Below are positions 8,916-16,789 of a stretch of 53,431 nt of DNA, in pieces. The stretch comes from an uncultured Bacilli bacterium (GTDB taxonomy: Bacteria > Bacillota_I > Bacilli_A > RF39 > UBA660): positions 1 to 53,431 of the forward strand of contig CANQQX010000005.1 in NCBI GenBank assembly GCA_947626115.1, given 5' to 3'. Positions within the stretch are counted from its first letter, which is position 1. Each line of letters starts with the position of its first letter. Made by a program: the position numbers and the translations under genes. The notes under the pieces were generated by a model, which was not told where the DNA came from, searched no databases, and worked only from the letters and a program-made list of their open reading frames with translations.

Positions 8916-10427
8916 ATGAAAAGAATAAGTAAAAAAGATATAATGTTAATTATAGTGTTATTAATAAGCTTAACATTAATATATAAATTACCTAAGTTAC
9001 TAATAAATAAAAATAATCAAGAAATACCCGAAGTAAAATTAAAAGAAATTAAAGATCGTAAATCTTTTGCCATAATGGTACCTAATGAAAATGGAGATGC
9101 TTATGTAGAATATACTGAAGATACATGGCCAAGTGAAGGATATAAATATAAAGAAGCAAAATGTATAAATAATAATGGCGAGATAGTAGAGAATGCTATT
9201 ACTTTTGATAGTGAAACAAAAACAGTAATATTAGAAACTGATAAAACAGTAGCATGTACTCTATATTTTGATGCATTACCAAAAGAAATCTATATTAATT
9301 TAAGTTCTAAACCAGAAAATTTTGAAACTGAATATCGTGATAAGATAAAACAGATTGAATTTGTAAATTATATTGAAACAGATGATGCAACAGCAAGTTG
9401 GGATTTTTCTGATACTCAGAATGGTACAAAATCTGGTTCTGTAATGGGATGGGTAAAACCTATGGTGGATGATAATGAACATTATATTCTTTATATTGGT
9501 TGCACAAAAGAAAAAATAAAAGCCAAAATACTTGATAATGGTTTTTATGGAATGGCTGTTTTAGAAAGTATCAATTTTAATGATATGTTAGATACTAGTG
9601 AGACGACTTCAATGCAAAATTTGTTTAACTCATGTAAAAATCTTAAGAATGTGAATTCGATTACCAATTGGGATGTTTCTAATGTTGCTATAGGTAGCCT
9701 TTTTACTGACTGCGGGGTAGCTGGTATGTTTTCAGGTAGTGGCATCGAATCTGTTGATTTAAGTGGTTGGAATAAATATTTTCCATTGGATGTAATGTTT
9801 AGGAGCACGAATCTGAAGGAAATTAACTTAAGCAATTGGGATATTTATATAAATCGTGTAACTAGTAAAGTTGCTTTTTATGATGAAAGTGTTTTTAATA
9901 ATTTTTCACTACCTGTTGAGAAACTTATTTTAAATAATACTCATTTTGTGGTTGCGAAAACGAGCACTTCATATTCTTTTAATTATGTTGGGGCATTAAG
10001 TGGCTTAAAAGATTTAAAAGAAATATATTTAAATGGAGCTAAATTTGATCAGGCTGGTGATTTCGGTTTATTTCAACAATGTCCTAGTTTAGTAAAAGTG
10101 GAAATAAAAAATGCTAATATTGGGAATATGTCATCGTTAAATAAGATGTTTTATGCAAGTACTAAACTAGAAGAGATAGATTTAACCGGAAACGATACAT
10201 CGTATGTTAGCAATTTTGGATATATGTTTGGTAATTGTACTAGTATTAAAACTATTCATTTTGATAATTTCGCACATTCTAAAGCAACAAGCTCATCATC
10301 TTATCAATATATGTTTTATAATATACCAAAGACTGCGACAATATATGTTCCTACTAATGAAGTAAGTTGGATAAAATCTAGATTGTCTGAAAGCAGTAGA
10401 TCTAGTGTTACAGTAATTGGAGTCTAA
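8916..10427 (+). CDS. BspA-like surface protein with DUF285 leucine-rich repeats
   Basis: 503 residues. An N-terminal hydrophobic segment (about 8-27, IMLIIVLLISL) serves as signal or anchor. A small beta domain follows (about 45-125). From about 130 onward are DUF285/BspA-type leucine-rich repeats with recurring MFxxCxxLKxIxLSxWD-like units (NLFNSCKNLKNV, MFRSTNLKEINLSNWD, MFGNCTSIKTIHF). Such proteins are surface adhesins or binding proteins in Mycoplasma, Bacteroidetes and gut Firmicutes. The repeats run to the end with no sorting signal, so the N-terminal helix is probably the anchor. The gene is driven by a G8-tract promoter shared with two other surface-protein loci, which implies co-regulated on-off expression. 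Confidence 0.85.
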   Translation: MKRISKKDIMLIIVLLISLTLIYKLPKLLINKNNQEIPEVKLKEIKDRKSFAIMVPNENGDAYVEYTEDTWPSEGYKYKEAKCINNNGEIVENAITFDSETKTVILETDKTVACTLYFDALPKEIYINLSSKPENFETEYRDKIKQIEFVNYIETDDATASWDFSDTQNGTKSGSVMGWVKPMVDDNEHYILYIGCTKEKIKAKILDNGFYGMAVLESINFNDMLDTSETTSMQNLFNSCKNLKNVNSITNWDVSNVAIGSLFTDCGVAGMFSGSGIESVDLSGWNKYFPLDVMFRSTNLKEINLSNWDIYINRVTSKVAFYDESVFNNFSLPVEKLILNNTHFVVAKTSTSYSFNYVGALSGLKDLKEIYLNGAKFDQAGDFGLFQQCPSLVKVEIKNANIGNMSSLNKMFYASTKLEEIDLTGNDTSYVSNFGYMFGNCTSIKTIHFDNFAHSKATSSSSYQYMFYNIPKTATIYVPTNEVSWIKSRLSESSRSSVTVIGV

Positions 10428-10495
10428 TTTTTTTAAATAATTTTATATTTTGAATGATAATTCTTACTATAAAGATTAGTTAAAAAATATTTTTC

Positions 10496-10524
10496 TTGTA
10501 AATTTAATTATAATCATATATAAT
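10496..10524 (+). promoter_or_regulatory. Sigma-A promoter
   Basis: TTGTAA at 10496-10501 and TATAAT at 10519-10524 are spaced by 17 nt, upstream of the unknown gene at 10551. Confidence 0.7.
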
Positions 10525-10550
10525 AATCAATACGGAAAGTGATGGTTATA

Positions 10551-11261
10551 ATGAATACAAGACAAAGAGTAAATTTAATATCAAGATTAAGACAAAATAA
10601 AGTATCACAAGATAAAATTGATAAGTTATTTACTTTAACTGAGAAAGAATTAGATAAATTATATGCAATAAGTAATAATGATTTATTTATAAGTGAAGTA
10701 GCAAAGATATTAAATGCTAATAATGAAAAAAATAGTTTTTATCTAGAAAGTTTAGCAAAATATAAAAATAGATTTAGTAAAGAAGATTATGGGAAAGCTA
10801 TTAATATTATTAAAAGTTGTAAACAACAATATAATGCCAGATGTGCTTTTATCGCTTTAAAAAGTGAATTATTACAAGAACATAGTTTAAATATTAGTGG
10901 TGCTAGTATTATAAGTAGAGCAGATAAAGAAGTAAATGCTGAATATGCTTTAAGAATACTTAATATTCCAAGATTAATTGAATTAGGTCTTGCTATTCCA
11001 ATGGCTAGTTTAATTGTAGGGACTAAAAATAAAACAACATGTTTAAATATTATTAGAAATGTTTTAAAAAATGTTGAATTATATGAAGAAGTAAAAAATA
11101 TTATAGATAATATAACTATTTATTTAAGAAGAACTTTAATAACTGTCCCAGGTCATGAAGAAGAAGTAACTGATTTACTTAATGTATTTAATGAAATATT
11201 AGATAAACCTTTAATTGTTGCACATGTAAAAGAAGAGAAAAAGAAAATAAGAAAAAAATAA
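10551..11261 (+). CDS. Unknown helical cytosolic protein
   Basis: About 236 residues, almost entirely helical, with a lysine-rich C-terminus (KEEKKKIRKK) that could touch nucleic acid or membrane. There is no signal peptide, membrane segment or motif I can name. The ATG at 10551 is preferred; in-frame starts at 10539 and 10542 sit on the only purine-rich stretch (GGAAAG). It has its own promoter and ends at a strong hairpin that overlaps the ribosome-binding site of the next gene. No function can be inferred from its neighbours. Confidence 0.65.
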   Translation: MNTRQRVNLISRLRQNKVSQDKIDKLFTLTEKELDKLYAISNNDLFISEVAKILNANNEKNSFYLESLAKYKNRFSKEDYGKAINIIKSCKQQYNARCAFIALKSELLQEHSLNISGASIISRADKEVNAEYALRILNIPRLIELGLAIPMASLIVGTKNKTTCLNIIRNVLKNVELYEEVKNIIDNITIYLRRTLITVPGHEEEVTDLLNVFNEILDKPLIVAHVKEEKKKIRKK

Positions 11262-11271
11262 TAATTAAAAT

Positions 11272-11308
11272 AAAAATCACTTAATATTATTTATTAGGTG
11301 ATTTTTTT
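11272..11308 (+). terminator. Terminator overlapping the next ribosome-binding site
   Basis: A 15-bp stem (11272-11286 with 11292-11306, one T-G wobble, 5-nt loop) ends in a T-run. Its 3' arm holds the AGGTGAT ribosome-binding site of the GDPD gene at 11307. It can end the upstream transcript, and any read-through RNA would have the site masked. Confidence 0.75.
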
Positions 11309-11897
11309 GATTAAATTAATTAAACATCGGGGTAAAAGTAATAAAAATATTAAAGAAAATACTTATGAAGCTATTAAGTTAGCTTTAGAAGATAATAAAT
11401 ATCTAGGAGTAGAATTTGATATAAGAGAAACTAAAGATCATGAATTTGTTATCTATCATAATTCCTTATTAAATAATAAATTAATTAGTAATTATTTATA
11501 TAGAGAACTACCTAAATTTATCCCTAGATTAAAAGATATCTTAAATATAGGTAGTTCTAAGATATTTTTAATTGAAATTAAAAATATCACTAGTATTGAT
11601 AAATTTATTAATTTACTAAAGAAATATCAAGATAAAAATATTTATGTGATGAGTTTTTCTAATAGTATTATAAATAAAATAAATAAGAGTAATAAAACTT
11701 ATAAAGTAGGAGTATTAAATTATGTTTTAAATACTAATAATGATATTAAAAAGTTGGATTTTTTAGTTATTTTAAATAGTATATTAGATGAAAATATTAT
11801 GAGTAGATTAAAAGGTTTAGAAATATTTTCTTATGGTATTTTAGAAAGTATCGAAGAATATAAATATAATAATGTTTATTATATTGTAGATGATTAA
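11307..11897 (+). CDS. Short glycerophosphodiester phosphodiesterase-like protein
   Basis: Shows GDPD-family signatures: KHRG near the N-terminus (catalytic His), ENTYEAIKLAL, then VEFDIRETKD with acidic metal ligands and VIYHN with the second His, and a later FLIEIK strand. At about 197 residues it is shorter than the usual 230-250, and its second half is weakly conserved, so activity is plausible but not certain. The TTG at 11307 is chosen because AGGTGA sits 5 nt before it; a GTG at 11298 overlaps that site. It converges on the Fic gene, and the two 3' ends overlap by 4 bases. Confidence 0.75.
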   Translation: MIKLIKHRGKSNKNIKENTYEAIKLALEDNKYLGVEFDIRETKDHEFVIYHNSLLNNKLISNYLYRELPKFIPRLKDILNIGSSKIFLIEIKNITSIDKFINLLKKYQDKNIYVMSFSNSIINKINKSNKTYKVGVLNYVLNTNNDIKKLDFLVILNSILDENIMSRLKGLEIFSYGILESIEEYKYNNVYYIVDD

Positions 11898-13030
11898 CGA
11901 TATCTAACTAAACTTCTAATTTTATTTTTATCATATTGCATACAAGATGGATTAAATTCAAGTATTTCATTTGGAATATTATCAAACATATATTTATTAG
12001 TGGTTTTAACTACTTTTAAAATATCTTTACTAATTAATGGATCAATCATAGTTTCATATATTTCTTTACATCTTTTAGTATCATGAAATCTATTATACAT
12101 AGTTGCATAATCTTTAACAGTAACTAAACCATTCATAGATAGTAAATATAGAAGAGTTTGATAATCTTCAGCAGTTAGTTTTCTATTTACAGATTTAGCG
12201 ATACATTCCATAATGTATTCTTTTTCTAATTCAGTTTGCACAGTTTTAAGCATATAGTAAATAAAATAAGATATATTTCGATTTTTAATTGTATCTTCAA
12301 TGGCATTATCATAATCTCTACCTTTAAAAGTAATACCACGATTAAAGATAATATAAGGGTAAGCTTTCTTATTTAAAAGATACCACATAGCAACTGTTCT
12401 AGAAGTTCTGCCATTAACATCAAAATATGGATGAATATATACAAAATAGAAATGTAATATTTGACTTTTAATATATTCATCTGTCATATTATCATTAAAT
12501 TCATTATTATTTAAAAATTCAAAATAGGCTTCCATAAATTCATCTATTCTACTCTCAGGTATTCCTTTATCTAGTTCATCAACATTTTTAGATATAATAC
12601 CACCCTTAACTATGTATACTGGAGCTGTACGATAATATGTACCCATTCTTGAAGCATCTTTCTCTTCTAGTAAATCTTTAGAAAGTATATCATATAATTC
12701 TTTTAAAGATTCTTCATTAATACTAGGATTATTTAAAATATAATTATAGCCATAATAAAGATTCATAATTCTTTTGACTTTTTTCTCGTCTTTACCATGA
12801 TATTTTTTGGCAATAACTTCTTCAATTAAATTGACATCGTCAGAGTAGCCTTCAATTTGGTTATTGGCTTTTAATTCATGGGAAAACATCACATCTCTTG
12901 CAAATAAAGATGAACATAAATGTGGTTCACTTTCGACGAAAGTTTCTAATTCTTCCCGTTTTTGAGCATAATATTTTTCATCGATTTTAAGTGGTATACC
13001 ATTTAAAAATTTTAAAGATAAATTAGTCAT
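11894..13030 (-). CDS. Fic/DOC-family protein (probable AMP-transferase)
   Basis: 378 residues with the layout of stand-alone class II Fic proteins. An N-terminal inhibitory helix has NNQIEG (inhibitory Glu60, with Asn in place of the usual Ser/Thr four residues earlier). The Fic core has HPYFDVNGRTSR starting at catalytic His200, and a C-terminal winged-helix-like domain runs about 285-375. The canonical motif is HPFxDGNGR; here the first Gly is Val205, within the nucleotide-phosphate-binding loop. Fic enzymes usually transfer AMP from ATP to protein hydroxyls. AAAGGGGG precedes the ATG, and an extended -10 (TGC-TATAAT on the minus strand) sits at 13061-13069. Confidence 0.88.
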   Translation of the reverse strand: MTNLSLKFLNGIPLKIDEKYYAQKREELETFVESEPHLCSSLFARDVMFSHELKANNQIEGYSDDVNLIEEVIAKKYHGKDEKKVKRIMNLYYGYNYILNNPSINEESLKELYDILSKDLLEEKDASRMGTYYRTAPVYIVKGGIISKNVDELDKGIPESRIDEFMEAYFEFLNNNEFNDNMTDEYIKSQILHFYFVYIHPYFDVNGRTSRTVAMWYLLNKKAYPYIIFNRGITFKGRDYDNAIEDTIKNRNISYFIYYMLKTVQTELEKEYIMECIAKSVNRKLTAEDYQTLLYLLSMNGLVTVKDYATMYNRFHDTKRCKEIYETMIDPLISKDILKVVKTTNKYMFDNIPNEILEFNPSCMQYDKNKIRSLVRYR

Positions 13031-13060
13031 AAATTAATCCCCCTTTAAAAGTTAGTTGCT

Positions 13061-13069
13061 ATTATAGCA
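13061..13069 (-). promoter_or_regulatory. Extended -10 promoter of the Fic gene
   Basis: On the minus strand TGC directly precedes TATAAT (13066-13061), with no good -35. Divergent from the murG promoter region. Confidence 0.6.
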
Positions 13070-13144
13070 GAAAAGTTTTTAAAAATAAATACTTAGTTGA
13101 CACTTTATTTTTTTAAAGTCCTACTAATTTAAATACTTTTATTG

Positions 13145-13150
13145 TATAAT
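13145..13150 (+). promoter_or_regulatory. -10 element of the murG operon
   Basis: TATAAT at 13145-13150. The -35 is unclear: a TTGACA at 13097-13102 is too far upstream. Transcription would begin near the AGGTGA ribosome-binding site at 13157-13162, so the leader is very short. Confidence 0.5.
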
Positions 13151-13167
13151 TTAAGTAGGTGATACAT

Positions 13168-14253
13168 ATGCGAGTTATTATTTCGGCTGGTGGTACAGGT
13201 GGTCATATTTATCCAGCACTTTCTATAATTAAAAAATTACAAGAAAAAGAAGCTTATTTAGAAGTATTATATATTGGTACTCATAATAGAATGGAAAAAG
13301 ATATTATACCTAATAATAATATTCCTTATGAAAGTATTGAAATATATGGTTTTAGTAAAAATATTTTAAAAGATTTTAAGAATGTTTATTTACTTTATAA
13401 AGCTTATAATAAATGTTTAAAGATAATGAAAGATTTTAAACCAGATATTGTAATTGGGGTTGGTGGTTATGTTACGATGCCCGTTATAATGGCTGCTAGA
13501 AAATTAAACATTAAAAGTGTAATTCATGAACAAAATATTATTCCAGGTAAAACTAATAAATATTTAAGTAGAGGTGTTGATGCAGTATTTACTTCATTTA
13601 AAGAAAGTGAAAAGTATTTTGATAAAGGTGTAAATTGTATTTATACAGGTCATCCATCTGGTGATAATGTTTTAACTTTAAAACCAATAAGAAAAGATGA
13701 ATTAGGTTTATCTAAAAATAAAAAATTAGTTTTAATTACATCTGGATCTTTAGGTAGTAGTGCGATGAATGAAAAGTTAGTAGAATTTCTAAACCTAAGT
13801 GGTAAAGAAGATTATGAAGTATTATTTATTACTGGTAAAGGAAATTATGAAGAATTTAATAAGAATAAATTTAACAGTAATATTAAAGTAATGCCTTATT
13901 TAGATAATTTAAGTGCTTTGCTCAAAAGTTGTAACTTAGTAATAGGTAGAGCAGGGGCAGGTACTATTAGTGAGTTACTGGTTGCTAGAGTTCCTAGTAT
14001 TTTAATACCTAGTCCAAATGTTGCTAATAACCATCAATATTATAATGCGAAAGCGATGCAAGATAAAAATTTGGCTATCATGATTGAAGAAAAAGATTTA
14101 GATAGTAAAGTATTATATGAAAGAGTTAAAGGACTTTTAAGTAATAATGAAGAATATCGCAATCTAAAAAATAATTTATATGAAAATATTATGCCATCTA
14201 GTAGTGAGAAAATATATGAGAAAATAAAGGAGATTATGAAAAATGCTAAATAA
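13168..14253 (+). CDS. murG: UDP-GlcNAc:undecaprenyl-PP-MurNAc-pentapeptide GlcNAc transferase (MurG)
   Basis: Makes lipid II from lipid I at the inner face of the membrane. Typical GT28 features in about 361 residues: GGTGGHIYPAL at the N-terminus, GVGGYVTMP, HEQNIIPGKTNK, and the C-terminal GRAGAGTISELL donor-binding segment. The ATG at 13168 is preceded by AGGTGA 6 nt away; the frame also opens from a GTG at 13159, which lies inside that site. It overlaps murB by 11 nt. It heads a murG-murB-divIB-queH unit, a reduced part of the cell-division/wall cluster, showing that the organism makes peptidoglycan. Confidence 0.96.
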   Translation: MRVIISAGGTGGHIYPALSIIKKLQEKEAYLEVLYIGTHNRMEKDIIPNNNIPYESIEIYGFSKNILKDFKNVYLLYKAYNKCLKIMKDFKPDIVIGVGGYVTMPVIMAARKLNIKSVIHEQNIIPGKTNKYLSRGVDAVFTSFKESEKYFDKGVNCIYTGHPSGDNVLTLKPIRKDELGLSKNKKLVLITSGSLGSSAMNEKLVEFLNLSGKEDYEVLFITGKGNYEEFNKNKFNSNIKVMPYLDNLSALLKSCNLVIGRAGAGTISELLVARVPSILIPSPNVANNHQYYNAKAMQDKNLAIMIEEKDLDSKVLYERVKGLLSNNEEYRNLKNNLYENIMPSSSEKIYEKIKEIMKNAK

Positions 14254-15118
14254 ATTTGGAGAAGTAATAGAAAATGCTTCATTAGAAGCTTATAATACTT
14301 ATGGTATTAAGACTAGTTGTAAGTATTTAGTTAAGCCAAAAGATGAAGAACAATTATATTTTTTAGTTGATTATTTACGTAAAAATAAAATTAAATATTA
14401 TGTTTTAGGTAAAGGCTCTAATGTTATTTTACCTGATAAACCTTTTGATGGGGTAATTATTAGTTTAGAATATTTTAATAAAATCAAAATTAATGGTCGT
14501 AATGTTAAAGCTGAAGCTGGTGTCGTTTTAGGCACTTTAGTTAAGGAATGCGTTAATAATAATTTAAAAGGATTTGAGTATCTAGCGGGTATTCCTGGTT
14601 CTTTAGGTGGTGCCCTATATGGTAATGCGGGGGTTAAAGATCATACTATTTATGATTATTTAAATGAAATAGTTGTTCTTAGAAATAATGAAATTGATAC
14701 TCTTGGTAAAGGTGATTTTGAAGTATCTTATCGTCATACCGAATTTAAAGATAATAATGATATTATTTTAAGAGCGTGTTTTTATCTTGATGAAGGAAAC
14801 AAAGAAGAATTAGAGAGTATTATCAAAGAAAATAGATTAAAAAGACAAAATAGTCAACCATTAGAATATAAAAATGCTGGTAGTGTTTTTAAAAATCCAG
14901 AAGGAATGTTTGCAGGTAAATTAATTGAAGATGCCGGTCTTAAAGGCTATTGTATAGGTGATGCCCAAATTTCCGAAAAGCATGCTAATTTTATTATTAA
15001 TAAAGGAAATGCAACAAGTGAAGATATTAAAAAGTTAATAAAAAAAATTCAAGAAGAAGTAAAAAATAAATTTAATGTAGAATTAGAATTAGAACAAGTT
15101 GTAGTAGAGTGGGATTAG
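14243..15118 (+). CDS. murB: UDP-N-acetylenolpyruvoylglucosamine reductase (MurB)
   Basis: Reduces UDP-GlcNAc-enolpyruvate to UDP-MurNAc with NADPH and FAD. At 291 residues it is the short type II form common in Gram-positives. FAD-binding segments include NTYGIKT, GKGSNVI and AGIPGSLGG; the catalytic region has NAGSVFKNP with the active-site Ser and EKHANFI near the C-terminus. The ATG lies inside the murG end with AAAGGAGA upstream, so translation is coupled. divIB follows one base after the stop. Confidence 0.95.
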   Translation: MLNKFGEVIENASLEAYNTYGIKTSCKYLVKPKDEEQLYFLVDYLRKNKIKYYVLGKGSNVILPDKPFDGVIISLEYFNKIKINGRNVKAEAGVVLGTLVKECVNNNLKGFEYLAGIPGSLGGALYGNAGVKDHTIYDYLNEIVVLRNNEIDTLGKGDFEVSYRHTEFKDNNDIILRACFYLDEGNKEELESIIKENRLKRQNSQPLEYKNAGSVFKNPEGMFAGKLIEDAGLKGYCIGDAQISEKHANFIINKGNATSEDIKKLIKKIQEEVKNKFNVELELEQVVVEWD

Positions 15119-15119
15119 A

Positions 15120-15893
15120 ATGGATAAAAAAAAGAAAAAAAGAAAACTTAATACGAAAAGATTTTTTACCTTTTTATTTATTATAGTTTTATTAGGTATA
15201 GCTATCTATTATTTTAGTAATGTTCCAATAAAAAATATTAAAGTTGAAGGAAATTTCTATTTAAAAGATAACTATATTGCTAATTATCTAGATTTAAAAG
15301 ATGCTAAAATACTTACAGTAAGCAAGAGTAAAATTAAAAAGAAATTACTTGAAATAGATTTAATTAGTGATGTAAAAATATCGAAAAATTATTTTGGAAC
15401 ATTAAAATTAAAAATAACGGAAGATAAAATATTATTTTATAATTGGAATAATAAAAAAATAGTTTTATCTAGTGGAAGAGAAATTCCATATAATAAAGAA
15501 TATTTGGGAGTACCTACTCTTATTAATTATGTTCCAGATGATATATATAAAGAATTTATAGAGAAATTAAATAAAATAGATAAAGAAGTATTAAGTTTAG
15601 TTAGTGAAATAGAATATAGTAGATCAATGATTAATGATAAAGTTATTGATGATAAAAGATTCTTATTTCGGATGAATGATGGAAATCAAGTATATATTAA
15701 TACGATTAATATTGAAAAATTTAATGATTATTTAGAAATATATGATGCCATTGAAAATAAAAATGGTGATACTAAAGGATGTTTATATTTAGATAGTAAT
15801 AGTGAAAATAATCATTTTAATAATTGTGAAGAAGATAAAATAGTAAATCCTGAAGATACAGATGAAGAAAAGGATGAAAACAATGAAGATTAA
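15120..15893 (+). CDS. divIB: Cell-division protein DivIB/FtsQ
   Basis: A 257-residue bitopic membrane protein. A lysine-rich cytoplasmic start precedes one membrane helix (about 15-33), then a POTRA domain beginning VPIKNIKVEGNFYL, and the FtsQ/DivIB beta domain. The C-terminus is an acidic tail (DTDEEKDENNED). It acts in the divisome with FtsL and DivIC, recruiting wall-synthesis proteins. Its position right after murB is typical of Firmicutes dcw clusters. The 3' end overlaps queH. The ribosome-binding site is weak, which fits reinitiation from the murB stop one base upstream. Confidence 0.9.
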   Translation: MDKKKKKRKLNTKRFFTFLFIIVLLGIAIYYFSNVPIKNIKVEGNFYLKDNYIANYLDLKDAKILTVSKSKIKKKLLEIDLISDVKISKNYFGTLKLKITEDKILFYNWNNKKIVLSSGREIPYNKEYLGVPTLINYVPDDIYKEFIEKLNKIDKEVLSLVSEIEYSRSMINDKVIDDKRFLFRMNDGNQVYINTINIEKFNDYLEIYDAIENKNGDTKGCLYLDSNSENNHFNNCEEDKIVNPEDTDEEKDENNED

Positions 15894-16491
15894 TTATGAT
15901 AAAAAATTAGAAGAATTACTTCAAAACTTAGATTATAAGCCAAAATTATTACTTCATAGTTGTTGTGGTCCATGTTCATCTTATGTAATTACTTATTTAA
16001 AAGATTATTTTGATATAACTATTCTTTATTATAATCCTAATATTGAACCTAAAAGTGAATATGAAAAAAGAAAGAGTGAACAAATAAGATTAATTAAAGA
16101 ATTAAATTTACCTAATGTAAGAATTTTAGATATTGATTATGATAATGATACTTATAGGGAATATATTAAAGGTCATGAAGAAGATAGAGAAGGTGGTGAA
16201 AGATGCCATCTATGTTATCGGTTAAGACTAGAGAAAACTGCTAAAGTTGCTAAAGAAAATAATTATGAGTATTTTGGAACTACTCTTACAGTAAGCCCTT
16301 ATAAGAATGCCGAAGTTTTAAATAAAATTGGCGAAGAGTTGTCTAATATTTATAATATAAAATGGTTATATAGTGATTTTAAGAAAAAAGATGGCTATAA
16401 GAAATCAATTGAACTATCACATAAATATAATTTATATCGGCAAGATTATTGTGGCTGTGATTTTAGTAATTATCATAATATTGAAGAATAA
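15883..16491 (+). CDS. queH: Epoxyqueuosine reductase QueH
   Basis: DUF208/QueH family enzyme, performing the last step of queuosine tRNA modification. Visible motifs: HSCCGPCSS with Cys27, Cys28 and Cys31, a CHLCYRLRL pair in the middle, and YCGCDFS near the C-terminus. These are the cysteines expected to hold the iron-sulfur cluster and second metal site. The 203-residue length fits. The ATG at 15883 is preferred because AAAAGG lies 9 nt upstream; starts at 15862 and 15874 are earlier in the same frame. No other queuosine genes are in the window, so the precursor may be salvaged. Confidence 0.9.
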   Translation: MKINYDKKLEELLQNLDYKPKLLLHSCCGPCSSYVITYLKDYFDITILYYNPNIEPKSEYEKRKSEQIRLIKELNLPNVRILDIDYDNDTYREYIKGHEEDREGGERCHLCYRLRLEKTAKVAKENNYEYFGTTLTVSPYKNAEVLNKIGEELSNIYNIKWLYSDFKKKDGYKKSIELSHKYNLYRQDYCGCDFSNYHNIEE

Positions 16492-16510
16492 AATTTATTT
16501 AATACTATAA

Positions 16511-16562
16511 AAAACCAGCGGTATATCGGATGTTTCACCGAATAGTCCTACTGGTTTTCTTT
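16511..16562 (+). terminator. Long-armed terminator with a structured loop
   Basis: AAAACCAG at 16511-16518 pairs with CTGGTTTT at 16551-16558, followed by CTTTTT. The 32-nt interior contains a further CGG/CCG hairpin, so it is more elaborate than a simple terminator. It ends the murG-queH unit. Confidence 0.75.
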
Positions 16563-16640
16563 TTAAAATATATCATAGATAAAATAAAATTGTCAATAAT
16601 TAGATTTTTTATTTAGAAATTAAATATAAGTGTTTTTTGC

Positions 16641-16669
16641 TTGTATTCAAGCATATAATTTGTTACAAT
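16641..16669 (+). promoter_or_regulatory. Sigma-A promoter of rpsB-tsf
   Basis: TTGTAT at 16641-16646 and TACAAT at 16664-16669, 17-nt spacing. Transcription should start near 16676, leaving a leader of about 114 nt, the longest leader before an identified gene in this window. Confidence 0.65.
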
Positions 16670-16697
16670 ATGTATGGCTTTAAAAGTCAAATAGACA

Positions 16698-16759
16698 TTA
16701 ATTTTTAGCCCACGCCGAGTGCTTAAATATATTTAAGTGGTAAGGGTATTAAAAATTAA
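16698..16759 (+). promoter_or_regulatory. Structured rpsB leader (candidate ribosomal-protein autoregulatory element)
   Basis: Nested pairings can be drawn. The outer stem is 16698-16707 with 16750-16759 (10 bp), the middle is CCC 16709-16711 with GGG 16744-16746, and the inner is CTTAAAT 16722-16728 with ATTTAAG 16731-16737. This three-layer hairpin sits just before the ribosome-binding site of rpsB. Ribosomal-protein leaders often bind their own product. No T-run follows, so control would be at translation. Confidence 0.5.
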
Positions 16760-16789
16760 GAAGAAAAACGAAAGGAAGAGTGATATTTT

